A stretch of DNA of 52,403 bases from Leisingera sp. ANG59 (GTDB lineage Bacteria > Pseudomonadota > Alphaproteobacteria > Rhodobacterales > Rhodobacteraceae). Below are positions 45,446 through 52,403 of the stretch, one piece after another. A model generated the notes under the pieces. That model saw nothing but the letters and a program-made list of their open reading frames with translations. It ran no database searches and was not told the origin of the DNA. A program made the translations under genes and the position numbers. The DNA lies in assembly GCF_013317235.1 (NCBI RefSeq), contig NZ_WLCM01000020.1:1-52403 (forward strand). The letters are read 5' to 3'. Numbering within the stretch: the stretch's first letter is position 1; each line of letters starts with the position of its first letter.

Positions 45446-47092
45446 ATGGCTCTCAAGCTGTCCGCCCCCGTCGGCGACAAGAAACGGATTACCAAGCCGG
45501 ACCCGAAAACCGGCGAAAGCAAATTCAAACCGGTCAAGAACGCCCCCGCGGATGTCGAACTCGTCCGCCTGATGCTCAAGGCAAACGGCTATCCCGTCGA
45601 GATCAGCACCAAATGCGACTCCGGGCTGATCAGCACCATCAAGGATTTCCAGAAGAAGAAACTGGGCTTCAGAAAGCCCGACGGCATCGTTGATCCCGGC
45701 ATGCGCACCTGGAACGCGGGCCTGCCCAAGCTGGCAGCGATGCATGCCGCCGACACCAAGATTGAGCGGGTCGAGGTGGTCGAGAACGGCAAGACCAAGC
45801 TGATCACGGTCGCTGAGTTCGAGGCCGGGCAGGAGGAGTTGCGCCGCAAGCTTCTGGCCAAGGCCAACATGATGTACGGCCAAGCGGAATCCTGGGTGGA
45901 CTTCTGCAATGAGGTGGAGAACACCCGCCAGGGCAACGAAACCTTTCTGAATGCGCTGACCGAATTTGCCGTCAGCATGGTCAATGACAAGACCGATCCG
46001 CCCTGGACCCCGATCCTGAATGCGCGGTCCGAGGCAAGCTTGCTCAAGACATTGACCAGCAAGAAGAAACCGGACTGGAAAAAGGTCTACAAGCAGGACG
46101 TCAAGGCGACCAAGGCCTATAACAAGGGCGGCAAGGCCTTCAAGAAGTTCATCGACCAGCGGATCGCCACGGCCGGCGGTATCGTCTGGAAACTGGAAGT
46201 GGTGCGCGAGGTTTCCTTTGCCGTGGTCGAAACCTACATGACCGCGCGTCTTGTGGCGACCAAGGGAATGTCACCGGCCAAGGCCCACGCTATCGCCGCT
46301 GCCAGCACCGAGGCGCTGAAATCCAGCGCAGGCCAGCTGGGTGAGCATCTGGCAGGCAACAAGGTCACCTGGGACGGGGCCGCCAAGAAAGTCTTCATCG
46401 ACAGCTTCATCGCTGGCCTCGCGGGCGCAGCGGGCGGCAAGCTGACCGCCAAGCTGTCCGCGGGCCTTGCCGATGACTTGGCCAAGGCCGCAGCTTCCAA
46501 GCTGTCGCGCGAGATGCCCAAGAAGGCGGTGAAGGTATTCTTCGAAAAGTTCCTGAAATCCAAGGCTGGTGAAGCCATGGTGACAGAAGCCTTGAAGGAA
46601 ACCATCGGCCTGGCCAAGCCCCTGATCGAAAAGGGCCGCCCGCCGAACACCAAGGAGATCAAGGAAAGCATCGCCAAGATCCTGACCGCTGGCATCATGT
46701 CCGCAGGTGCCGGCAAGGTGCTCGACAAATTCTCTTCCGGTTTCACTTCGGGCGCCGAGAAGTTCCTCAAGACCAAACTGGCCCCTGCCGCCATGGAGGG
46801 CGCGGTCAAGAAGGATCTGATCGCCAAATACGGCACCAAGGCGACCGAGGATTTCATCAAGCTGCATGGTGAAGCTGTGTATGGCGAAATCGCCAAGCAG
46901 ATTTCCGGCAAGACGCTCAGCAAATATGCAGGCGAGGCGCTGAATGGGGCGGATGGCTCGCAATCGGCCTCGACCATGCAGAAACAAGCCAATGAGGCGA
47001 TGCGCAAGGACATGGAGCTGCGCAAGCAGATCCAGAAGATCATCATGGCAGAGGCCAAACGCAAAATGCCCAAGGGCGCAGCCGCGCATTAA
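45446..47092 (+). CDS. Orphan protein with N-terminal peptidoglycan-binding domain and Gly/Ala/Lys-rich helical body
   Basis: A 548-residue protein. Residues about 35-95 fit a degenerate peptidoglycan-binding repeat: LVRLMLKANGYPVEI, DFQKKKLGF, DGIVDPGMRTW. There is no N-terminal signal peptide. Residues about 270-450 are helical and rich in small residues (IAGLAGAAGGKLTAKLSAGLAD, AGIMSAGAGKVLDKF), resembling membrane-inserting or glycine-zipper segments. The C-terminus is basic and amphipathic. The architecture is reminiscent of effector proteins of contractile or other secretion systems, but no secretion genes are adjacent. No family is recognised for the body. Confidence 0.75.
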   Translation: MALKLSAPVGDKKRITKPDPKTGESKFKPVKNAPADVELVRLMLKANGYPVEISTKCDSGLISTIKDFQKKKLGFRKPDGIVDPGMRTWNAGLPKLAAMHAADTKIERVEVVENGKTKLITVAEFEAGQEELRRKLLAKANMMYGQAESWVDFCNEVENTRQGNETFLNALTEFAVSMVNDKTDPPWTPILNARSEASLLKTLTSKKKPDWKKVYKQDVKATKAYNKGGKAFKKFIDQRIATAGGIVWKLEVVREVSFAVVETYMTARLVATKGMSPAKAHAIAAASTEALKSSAGQLGEHLAGNKVTWDGAAKKVFIDSFIAGLAGAAGGKLTAKLSAGLADDLAKAAASKLSREMPKKAVKVFFEKFLKSKAGEAMVTEALKETIGLAKPLIEKGRPPNTKEIKESIAKILTAGIMSAGAGKVLDKFSSGFTSGAEKFLKTKLAPAAMEGAVKKDLIAKYGTKATEDFIKLHGEAVYGEIAKQISGKTLSKYAGEALNGADGSQSASTMQKQANEAMRKDMELRKQIQKIIMAEAKRKMPKGAAAH

Positions 47093-47138
47093 CGCGAGCA
47101 TGCGGCCGGGGCAGGCTGCCGCTGGGGGGTGGCAGCAA

Positions 47139-47166
47139 GGGGGAAGCGTCATCTTGGTGCTTCCCC
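47139..47166 (+). terminator. Hairpin between the peptidoglycan-binding gene and hisC
   Basis: GGGGAAGC and GCTTCCCC form an 8-base stem around an 11-base loop. An adjacent GCTGCC/GGCAGC stem lies at 47116-47137. There is no T-run, so its terminator role is uncertain. Confidence 0.4.
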
Positions 47167-47214
47167 GCCAGCGATTGGGCCGTTATGACGGGTTGGAATT
47201 AAGGAGCCCGTATT

Positions 47215-48300
47215 ATGACCCAACTCACACCGCAGCCCGGTATCATGGACATCGCCCTCTATCAGGGCGGGGCTGCCCATGTGAAAGGGGTGAGCAATGT
47301 TGTGAAGCTCTCCTCGAACGAGAACCCCTTTGGCCCCAGCCCGCGCGCCGTCCAGGCGATGCAGGACGCGGCGGCCAATATGCACCGCTATCCCAGCTCG
47401 GACCACGGCGCATTGCGGCAGGCGATCGGCGAGGTGCACGGGCTGGATCCGGAGCAGATCATCTGCGGCGCCGGCAGCGACGAAATCATCGCCTTCCTGT
47501 GCCAGGCCTATGCCGGCCCGGGCGACGAGGTGCTGTATACCGAACACGGCTTTGCCATGTACCGCATCAGCGCGCTGGCCGCTGGCGCCACCCCGGTAGA
47601 GGTGAAGGAGCGCGAGCGGGTCACCGATGTGGATGCGCTGCTGGCGGGCTGCACCGCCAGGACCAGGCTGGTCTTCATCGCCAACCCCAACAACCCCACC
47701 GGCACCATGATCAGCGAGGCCGAGGTGGCCCGCCTGGCCGATGGCCTGCCCGATGGCGCGCTCTTGGTGCTGGATGGAGCCTATGCGGAATATGTGGAGG
47801 GCTTTGATGCAGGCGCCGCGCTGATCGCCGCCCGCAGCAACGTCTTCATGACCCGCACCTTCTCCAAGATCTACGGCCTGGGCGGCGCCCGGATCGGCTG
47901 GGGTTACGGTCCCAAGGAGATCATCAACGTGCTGAACCGGGTGCGCGGTCCGTTCAACGTCTCCAGCACCGCGCTGGCGGGCGCTGAGGCCTCTGTGCGC
48001 GATACGGATTATGTCGATCACTGCCGGTCCGAGAACGCCAAGTGGCGCGCCTGGCTCGCCAATGCGCTGGCCGAACTCGGGGTGCCCTCGGACGTCTCCA
48101 GCACCAACTTCATCCTGGCCCGCTTCTCCAGCCAGGCAGAGGCGGAAGCCTGTGATCTCTACCTGCAAGCACAGGGCCTGATCGTGCGCCGGGTGGCGGG
48201 CTACAACCTGCCCACCGCGCTGCGTATCACCATCGGCGATGAGGACTCCTGCCGCCGCATCGAGCAAGGCGTCAAAGCGTTCAAAGAGGGGCAGGCATGA
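47215..48300 (+). CDS. hisC: Histidinol-phosphate aminotransferase
   Basis: A 361-residue PLP enzyme that transaminates imidazole-acetol phosphate in histidine synthesis and often also aromatic keto acids. The PLP lysine is K218 in [41 protein letters not shown] and [10 protein letters not shown] are typical. AAGGAG precedes the ATG. It overlaps the prephenate dehydrogenase gene by ATGA; this pairing, common in alphaproteobacteria, suggests a role in tyrosine and phenylalanine synthesis too. Confidence 0.93.
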   Translation: MTQLTPQPGIMDIALYQGGAAHVKGVSNVVKLSSNENPFGPSPRAVQAMQDAAANMHRYPSSDHGALRQAIGEVHGLDPEQIICGAGSDEIIAFLCQAYAGPGDEVLYTEHGFAMYRISALAAGATPVEVKERERVTDVDALLAGCTARTRLVFIANPNNPTGTMISEAEVARLADGLPDGALLVLDGAYAEYVEGFDAGAALIAARSNVFMTRTFSKIYGLGGARIGWGYGPKEIINVLNRVRGPFNVSSTALAGAEASVRDTDYVDHCRSENAKWRAWLANALAELGVPSDVSSTNFILARFSSQAEAEACDLYLQAQGLIVRRVAGYNLPTALRITIGDEDSCRRIEQGVKAFKEGQA

Positions 48301-49217
48301 GCGAACAAGTCTACGGCCGTGTCGCGCTGATCGGGCTGGGCCTGATCGCGTCCTCGATGTTCTGGGCGATAAAGCGCGCCGGGCTGGCAGGCGAGGTAAC
48401 CGGCTACGCCCGCAGCCTTGAGACCCGCGAAACCGCCCGCCGCATCGGCCTCTGCGACCGCGTCTGCGACAGCGCGCGGGAAGCGGTGCAGGACGCTGAC
48501 CTGGTGGTGCTTTGCGTCCCCGTCGGCGCCATGGGGCCTGTGATGGAAGACATCGCCCCGGTGCTGAAACCCGGCGCCACGGTCTCCGATGTGGGCTCAG
48601 TCAAACGCCATGTGATCGAGGCGGTGCAGCCGCATATCCCCGAAGGTGTGCATTTTGTGCCCGCCCACCCGCTTGCAGGTACCGAGCATTCCGGCCCCGA
48701 ATCCGGCTTTGCCGAGCTGTTCGACAACCGCTGGTCGCTGCTGGTGCCGGTCGAGGGCACCGACCCGGCGGCCACCGCCCGCCTGCGCGCCCTATGGGAA
48801 GGCATGGGCGCCAATGTCGATGAGATGGACGCCGACCATCACGATCTGGTGCTGGCCGTCACCTCGCACACGCCGCACCTGATCGCCTACACGATGGTGG
48901 GCGTGGCCGACGACCTGCGCCGGGTGACCGACAGCGAGGTGATCAAATACTCCGCCGCCGGTTTCCGCGACTTCACCCGCATCGCCGCCTCGGATCCGAC
49001 CATGTGGCGCGACGTCTTCCTGACCAACAAGGACGCCACGCTGGAAATCCTCGGCCGCTTCACGGAGGAGCTCTTTGCCCTGCAGCGCGCCATCCGCACC
49101 GGCGACGGCGCGCATCTGCACGATTACTTCACCCGCACCCGCGCCATCCGCCGCGGCATCATCGAAGCGGGGCAGGACACCGACGCGCCGGACTTCGGCC
49201 GGGGCCAGAAAAAATGA
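48297..49217 (+). CDS. tyrA: Prephenate/arogenate dehydrogenase
   Basis: A 306-residue NAD(P)-dependent enzyme of tyrosine synthesis. It has the dinucleotide motif [14 protein letters not shown], the conserved [20 protein letters not shown] with the catalytic His, and [13 protein letters not shown]. The usual GLGLIGSS is altered to GLGLIASS, a mild change. It overlaps hisC at the start and the extensin-like gene at the end. Confidence 0.9.
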   Translation: MSEQVYGRVALIGLGLIASSMFWAIKRAGLAGEVTGYARSLETRETARRIGLCDRVCDSAREAVQDADLVVLCVPVGAMGPVMEDIAPVLKPGATVSDVGSVKRHVIEAVQPHIPEGVHFVPAHPLAGTEHSGPESGFAELFDNRWSLLVPVEGTDPAATARLRALWEGMGANVDEMDADHHDLVLAVTSHTPHLIAYTMVGVADDLRRVTDSEVIKYSAAGFRDFTRIAASDPTMWRDVFLTNKDATLEILGRFTEELFALQRAIRTGDGAHLHDYFTRTRAIRRGIIEAGQDTDAPDFGRGQKK

Positions 49218-50032
49218 TCCGCGCGGGCGTGCTGCTGTTGGCGGTGGTGATCAGCGGTGCGGCGCTGGCCGCAACGCCGGACGCCTCACTGGAGCCGCCC
49301 GCACGCCCGGGGGCAAACGCTGGGCTGGAGGCCGCCATATCACAGGTATCCGGCATGCACCCGGTGTCCCGTCCGCAATCGGAGCAGCGCCTGGCGGCAG
49401 CAGCCCGCCCCGCGGACCTGCCGCTGCTGGCCCCTGGTGCATCCTTGCAGCCTATTGCACGCCCGGACAGCCTGGCAGAGCGGGTGCTGTTCAAGCGCCG
49501 CCAGCGTCGCAAGGGCTCGGTCTGCGGCGACATCGATATCCAGGGCGACGACATCGGCCATGTCTCCGGCACGCTGCCCGGCTGCGGCGCCAAGGACGCG
49601 GTGCGGGTGCGCGAGATTGCCGGGGTGCGGCTCAGCCAGGCCTCGCTGATGACCTGCAACACCGCCCGCGCGCTGAAGACCTGGATCAACCGCGAGGTCG
49701 AAACCGCCTTCGGGCGCCGAGACAAGGTGGTGTCCCTGCGGGTCGCTGCCCATTATGCCTGCCGCACCCGCAACAACCGCCCCGGCGCCAAGATTTCGGA
49801 ACACGGCAAAGCGCGGGCAATCGACATCTCCGGCTTTACGCTCGCCAGCGGCGAAACCGTTTCCGTTCTGTACGGCTGGCAGAACCGCAAGAGCCGCAAG
49901 AAGCTGAAAAAGATCTGGCGCGCCGCCTGCGGCCCCTTCGGCACCGTGCTGGGGCCTGAGGCCGACCGCTATCACAAGGACCACTTCCACCTGGACGTGG
50001 CCCGCCACCGCGGCGGCACCTATTGCCGCTGA
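49214..50032 (+). CDS. Extensin-like C-terminal domain protein, putative secreted peptidase
   Basis: A 272-residue protein with a signal peptide (about 1-19). The C-terminal extensin-like domain shows SEHGKARAIDISGF and KDHFHLDVARHRGG, the metal-ligand pattern of D-Ala-D-Ala peptidases of the VanY/MepA sort, preceded by CGDIDIQGDDIGHV and CGAKDAVRVREIAGVRL. It may act on the cell wall. The ATG overlaps the tyrA stop by ATGA, but its function is probably unrelated to aromatic amino acids. Confidence 0.82.
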   Translation: MIRAGVLLLAVVISGAALAATPDASLEPPARPGANAGLEAAISQVSGMHPVSRPQSEQRLAAAARPADLPLLAPGASLQPIARPDSLAERVLFKRRQRRKGSVCGDIDIQGDDIGHVSGTLPGCGAKDAVRVREIAGVRLSQASLMTCNTARALKTWINREVETAFGRRDKVVSLRVAAHYACRTRNNRPGAKISEHGKARAIDISGFTLASGETVSVLYGWQNRKSRKKLKKIWRAACGPFGTVLGPEADRYHKDHFHLDVARHRGGTYCR

Positions 50033-50257
50033 CGGCGGGCTCCCGCGCCTGAAAATGCCCTGAAGGGCACGTTACAGCCTTGGGCCGGGCGCGCTGCGCG
50101 CGCAATGAGTTGTTTGCTGAGAAGCGCTTCAGGTGCAGGTCTGCCCTGAAGCGCGTTCGCACCAGCATTGGGGAGTGCCTGTAAAGGGTGAACGGCGCGC
50201 TTCGCCGCCGCTGTGTGCGGCCCATGACAGACAGGCGATGACAACCGCGTCTTGCGT

Positions 50258-51256
50258 TCAGCGGATGATCAGCCGCGGTGCGTGGCCCAGCGGCAGCGGG
50301 CCAAGCGTGACATAGCCATCCGCAAAGCCCAGCGTGATATCGAGGTTGTGCGGGTTGCCGCGGGCTTCTGCCAGCAGGCCCAGAACCCGCTCCACCGAAC
50401 TGCGCAAGGAGGGGGGCAATGCGCCGCTGCGTTCCGCCATCAGCACCAGCCCGCGCCAGTTCTCCGCCTGCAGCGCAATCTCGCCTTCAGGCAGCCCCTG
50501 GTCATCGACCGTCAGCGCGCCGGTGGCCTTGAGCCGCAGATCGCCCCAGCGGGCATCGGCCAGTTTCAGTCCGATCCGGCGCGGCTGCGGCCGCCTCTGC
50601 TCCAGCGAGTACCTGTCCCAGGGGGCGTCAAAGGCAACCGCCATCTCCAGCTTCAGCGTGTCGAACCGTTCCGGCAGCGGCGCACTGGCCGCGAGCAGCC
50701 TGCGCCAGGCAGCGCGGGGGGCAAACTCCCTGGCTTCGGCGGAAATGCGGTAGGTCTCGGGGGCGCCAGTTTGCACCATGCGCAGGTCCAGCGCAGCGCC
50801 GCTCAGCACCGCTTCGCCGCCGCGGGCAATCTGCCAGCTGTCCGCCACGGCGGCCATCTGCTCCAGTTCCAGCGCAACCCCCGGCTTCAGATGCAGGCTG
50901 GCATGCAGCCCGTCTGCGGTGATCACCGCGGTCCGATCGAAATAGGAAAGCCGCTGCGCCGTCGCCGGGAAGTGCAGCTCCAGCTGCCCGGGCCAGGCTG
51001 CCGGGCTGTCCAGCTCCAGCCAGTCCGCCCGCCAGGCGGTGCCGCTGCGGGGATCGGCCAGGGCCGGACGGCTGATCCGGGTCACATGCCGGAATGGATA
51101 GCCTTGCGTCTCGAGCCCGGCATGCTCCGCCTGCCAGCCCCGGTTTTCCTGCGCTTCGAACCAGGCGGCAATGCCGTTCTTCAACCCCCAGGCCGCCGCC
51201 GCCCAATACAGGCTCCACACCAGAAGGGCAGTAATCAGCAGTTTCGCCAGGCGCAT
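50258..51256 (-). CDS. DUF2125 protein
   Basis: A 332-residue protein with an N-terminal signal anchor (about 2-20). The rest consists of beta-rich repeats, with HVTRISRPALADPRSGTAW and GDLRLKATGALTVDDQGLPEG, as in DUF2125. It is likely an inner-membrane-anchored periplasmic protein. The start at 51256 (MRLAKLL) has AGAGG upstream; a longer frame is not needed. Function unknown. Confidence 0.78.
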   Translation of the reverse strand: MRLAKLLITALLVWSLYWAAAAWGLKNGIAAWFEAQENRGWQAEHAGLETQGYPFRHVTRISRPALADPRSGTAWRADWLELDSPAAWPGQLELHFPATAQRLSYFDRTAVITADGLHASLHLKPGVALELEQMAAVADSWQIARGGEAVLSGAALDLRMVQTGAPETYRISAEAREFAPRAAWRRLLAASAPLPERFDTLKLEMAVAFDAPWDRYSLEQRRPQPRRIGLKLADARWGDLRLKATGALTVDDQGLPEGEIALQAENWRGLVLMAERSGALPPSLRSSVERVLGLLAEARGNPHNLDITLGFADGYVTLGPLPLGHAPRLIIR

Positions 51257-51323
51257 CGGATAGCCTCTTTTGTCCGGACCAGGATTGCTGTTTATAGGGA
51301 GCGCAGGGAAAGGGCCAGACGAC

Positions 51324-51854
51324 ATGACAATGTGGGTATTCGGATACGGATCACTTCTTTGGAACCCGGGCTTCCCGGTGGCGCGGCGCGAGGTGGCGGT
51401 GCTGCACGGTTATGCCCGGTCCTTCTGCATGTCCTCGATCCATCACCGCGGCAGCGAGGAAAAGCCCGGCCTCGTGCTGGCGCTGGACGCGGTCGAAGGC
51501 GCTCATTGCAAAGGCATCGCCCTGGCGGTGGAGGCCGGCCACGAGGAGCAGACCCTGGCAGATCTGCGTGAGCGCGAGCTGATTTCATCGGCCTATCTGG
51601 AACGGGACCTGGAAGTGGAACTGGCTGATGGATCCCTGGTCACCGCCGTCACCTATGTGATCGACCCGCATCATGTGCAGTATTGCGGCGGCCTCAGCCT
51701 CGAGGAGCAGGCCCAGATCATCGCCCATGCGGTGGGCGGACGCGGCCCCAATACCGAATACCTCTACAACACCGCCGAACATCTGGCCGAGATCGGCCTG
51801 CACGACAGCGATCTTGACTGGCTGGCAGGCCGGGTGCGGGAAATCACCGCATAA
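51324..51854 (+). CDS. chaC: ChaC-type gamma-glutamylcyclotransferase
   Basis: A 176-residue enzyme of the ChaC family that degrades glutathione to 5-oxoproline and Cys-Gly. The substrate loop WVFGYGSLLWNPGF is at the N-terminus, and the conserved region around RELISSAYLERDLEV should hold the catalytic Glu. VDYVIDP-like VTYVIDPHHVQYCGGLSLEEQAQIIA follows. It is divergent from the DUF2125 gene with a 67-base spacer. Confidence 0.87.
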   Translation: MTMWVFGYGSLLWNPGFPVARREVAVLHGYARSFCMSSIHHRGSEEKPGLVLALDAVEGAHCKGIALAVEAGHEEQTLADLRERELISSAYLERDLEVELADGSLVTAVTYVIDPHHVQYCGGLSLEEQAQIIAHAVGGRGPNTEYLYNTAEHLAEIGLHDSDLDWLAGRVREITA

Positions 51855-51932
51855 AGCCTTGGCGCTTTTGACACTTTGCCTATAGGCTGCGGACGCAATA
51901 CGAGCAGTCAGAAGTGTCAGGAGCCAGGCAAA

Positions 51933-52403
51933 ATGGCGCAGCCAGACCGCAAGACCCGGCCGCAGTTCTCCCAGCCGGTGCGGCAGATCATCATGATGCT
52001 GATCGCGCTGGGGCTATCGGGGTTCGGCGCCTTTGTGGCGCTGCCGCGGGTGCTGCCGGTGTTCCAGGCCAATCCCTGGCTCAACGGCTTCATCGTCTTT
52101 GTCTTCGTGATCGGGGTGCTGGCCTGTTTCTGGCAGGTGGTGCAGCTCATCGGTTCGGTGCGCTGGATCGAACGCTTCGCGGCCGGCGACAGCCAGGACC
52201 ACCGCCGCCCGCCTTCGATGCTGGCGCCGCTGGCCTCGCTTCTGGGGTCGCGCAGCGCGCGGATGCAACTGGGGTCGGCGTCCACCCGTTCCATTCTGGA
52301 TTCCGTCGCCAGCCGCATCGACGAAGACCGCGAGATCACCCGCTATATTGTCAACCTGCTGATTTTCCTCGGCCTTCTCGGCACCTTCTACGGCTTGGCC
52401 ACC
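51933..52403 (+). CDS. ExbB/TolQ-like biopolymer transport protein, 5' part cut by window edge
   Basis: The first 157 codons of a membrane protein, open at the window end. It has two N-terminal helices (about 19-38 and 49-70), then a cytoplasmic stretch RIDEDREITRYIVNLLIFLGLLGTFYGLAT, which matches the MotA/TolQ/ExbB core helix. GGAG precedes the ATG at 51933. A downstream peptidoglycan-binding or TonB partner would be expected outside the window. The N-terminal extension is longer than in ExbB, so it may belong to a specialised roseobacter subgroup. Confidence 0.75.
   Translation, partial: MAQPDRKTRPQFSQPVRQIIMMLIALGLSGFGAFVALPRVLPVFQANPWLNGFIVFVFVIGVLACFWQVVQLIGSVRWIERFAAGDSQDHRRPPSMLAPLASLLGSRSARMQLGSASTRSILDSVASRIDEDREITRYIVNLLIFLGLLGTFYGLAT

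Overview
The window reads as a stretch of chromosome from a marine alphaproteobacterium of the Rhodobacteraceae (Roseobacter group, for example near Leisingera, Phaeobacter or Ruegeria). This is inference from high GC with strong GC bias at third codon positions, the gene families present (ubiUVT next to nnrS, a PhnS2/AepX-type phosphonate-like transporter, a Hint-domain protein, DUF2125, an RTX-tailed hydrolase, an extensin-like protein) and dense operons joined by ATGA or GTGA overlaps. No species call is possible from reading alone.

Layout. 1-249: 5' end of an IS66-type tnpA running off the window. 304-5100 (minus): four-gene surface-glycan locus (UDP-xylose synthase, UDP-glucose 4-epimerase, processive-type GT2 synthase, GH26-like hydrolase). 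5849-6097: small lipoprotein. 6106-12089: oxygen-independent ubiquinone module, ubiT-ubiU-ubiV-nnrS leftwards and ubiD-ubiX rightwards, with an FNR-like site between the divergent arms. 12471-14042: SGNH hydrolase with RTX repeats. 14806-19090: three-gene ABC importer of the 2-aminoethylphosphonate type. 19288-24160: chemosensory operon (triple-PAS soluble receptor, CheR, CheD, triple-CheW protein) with no CheA. 24374-27507: cobalamin riboswitch followed by btuFCD-like genes. 27558-36356: LysR regulator divergent from a catabolic operon (aldehyde dehydrogenase, M19-like protein, unrecognised 562-residue protein, DUF3726-like protein, Ldh-family oxidoreductase, BCCT transporter). 36543-39885: divergent katG/oxyR. 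40087-41148: Hint-domain protein. 41365-41985: rpsD. 42075-47092: small conserved proteins, an Lrp/AsnC regulator divergent from a class V aminotransferase, and an orphan peptidoglycan-binding protein. 47215-50032: hisC-tyrA-extensin-like operon. 50258-52403: DUF2125 protein, ChaC-type cyclotransferase and the start of an ExbB/TolQ-like gene.

How the parts work together. The ubi genes form a low-oxygen quinone pathway in which UbiT is a lipid carrier, UbiU/UbiV are Fe-S hydroxylase subunits and UbiD/UbiX decarboxylate the ring; coupling to nnrS suggests co-expression under NO or low-oxygen conditions. The riboswitch should shut off corrinoid uptake when cobalamin is plentiful. KatG is presumably controlled by the adjacent OxyR.

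Best candidates for something undescribed: the 28.5-36.4 kb operon, where two enzyme-family members carry altered active-site motifs beside two proteins of unknown function and a BCCT carrier; the CheA-less chemosensory cassette; and the orphan peptidoglycan-binding protein preceded by two mutually exclusive hairpins.
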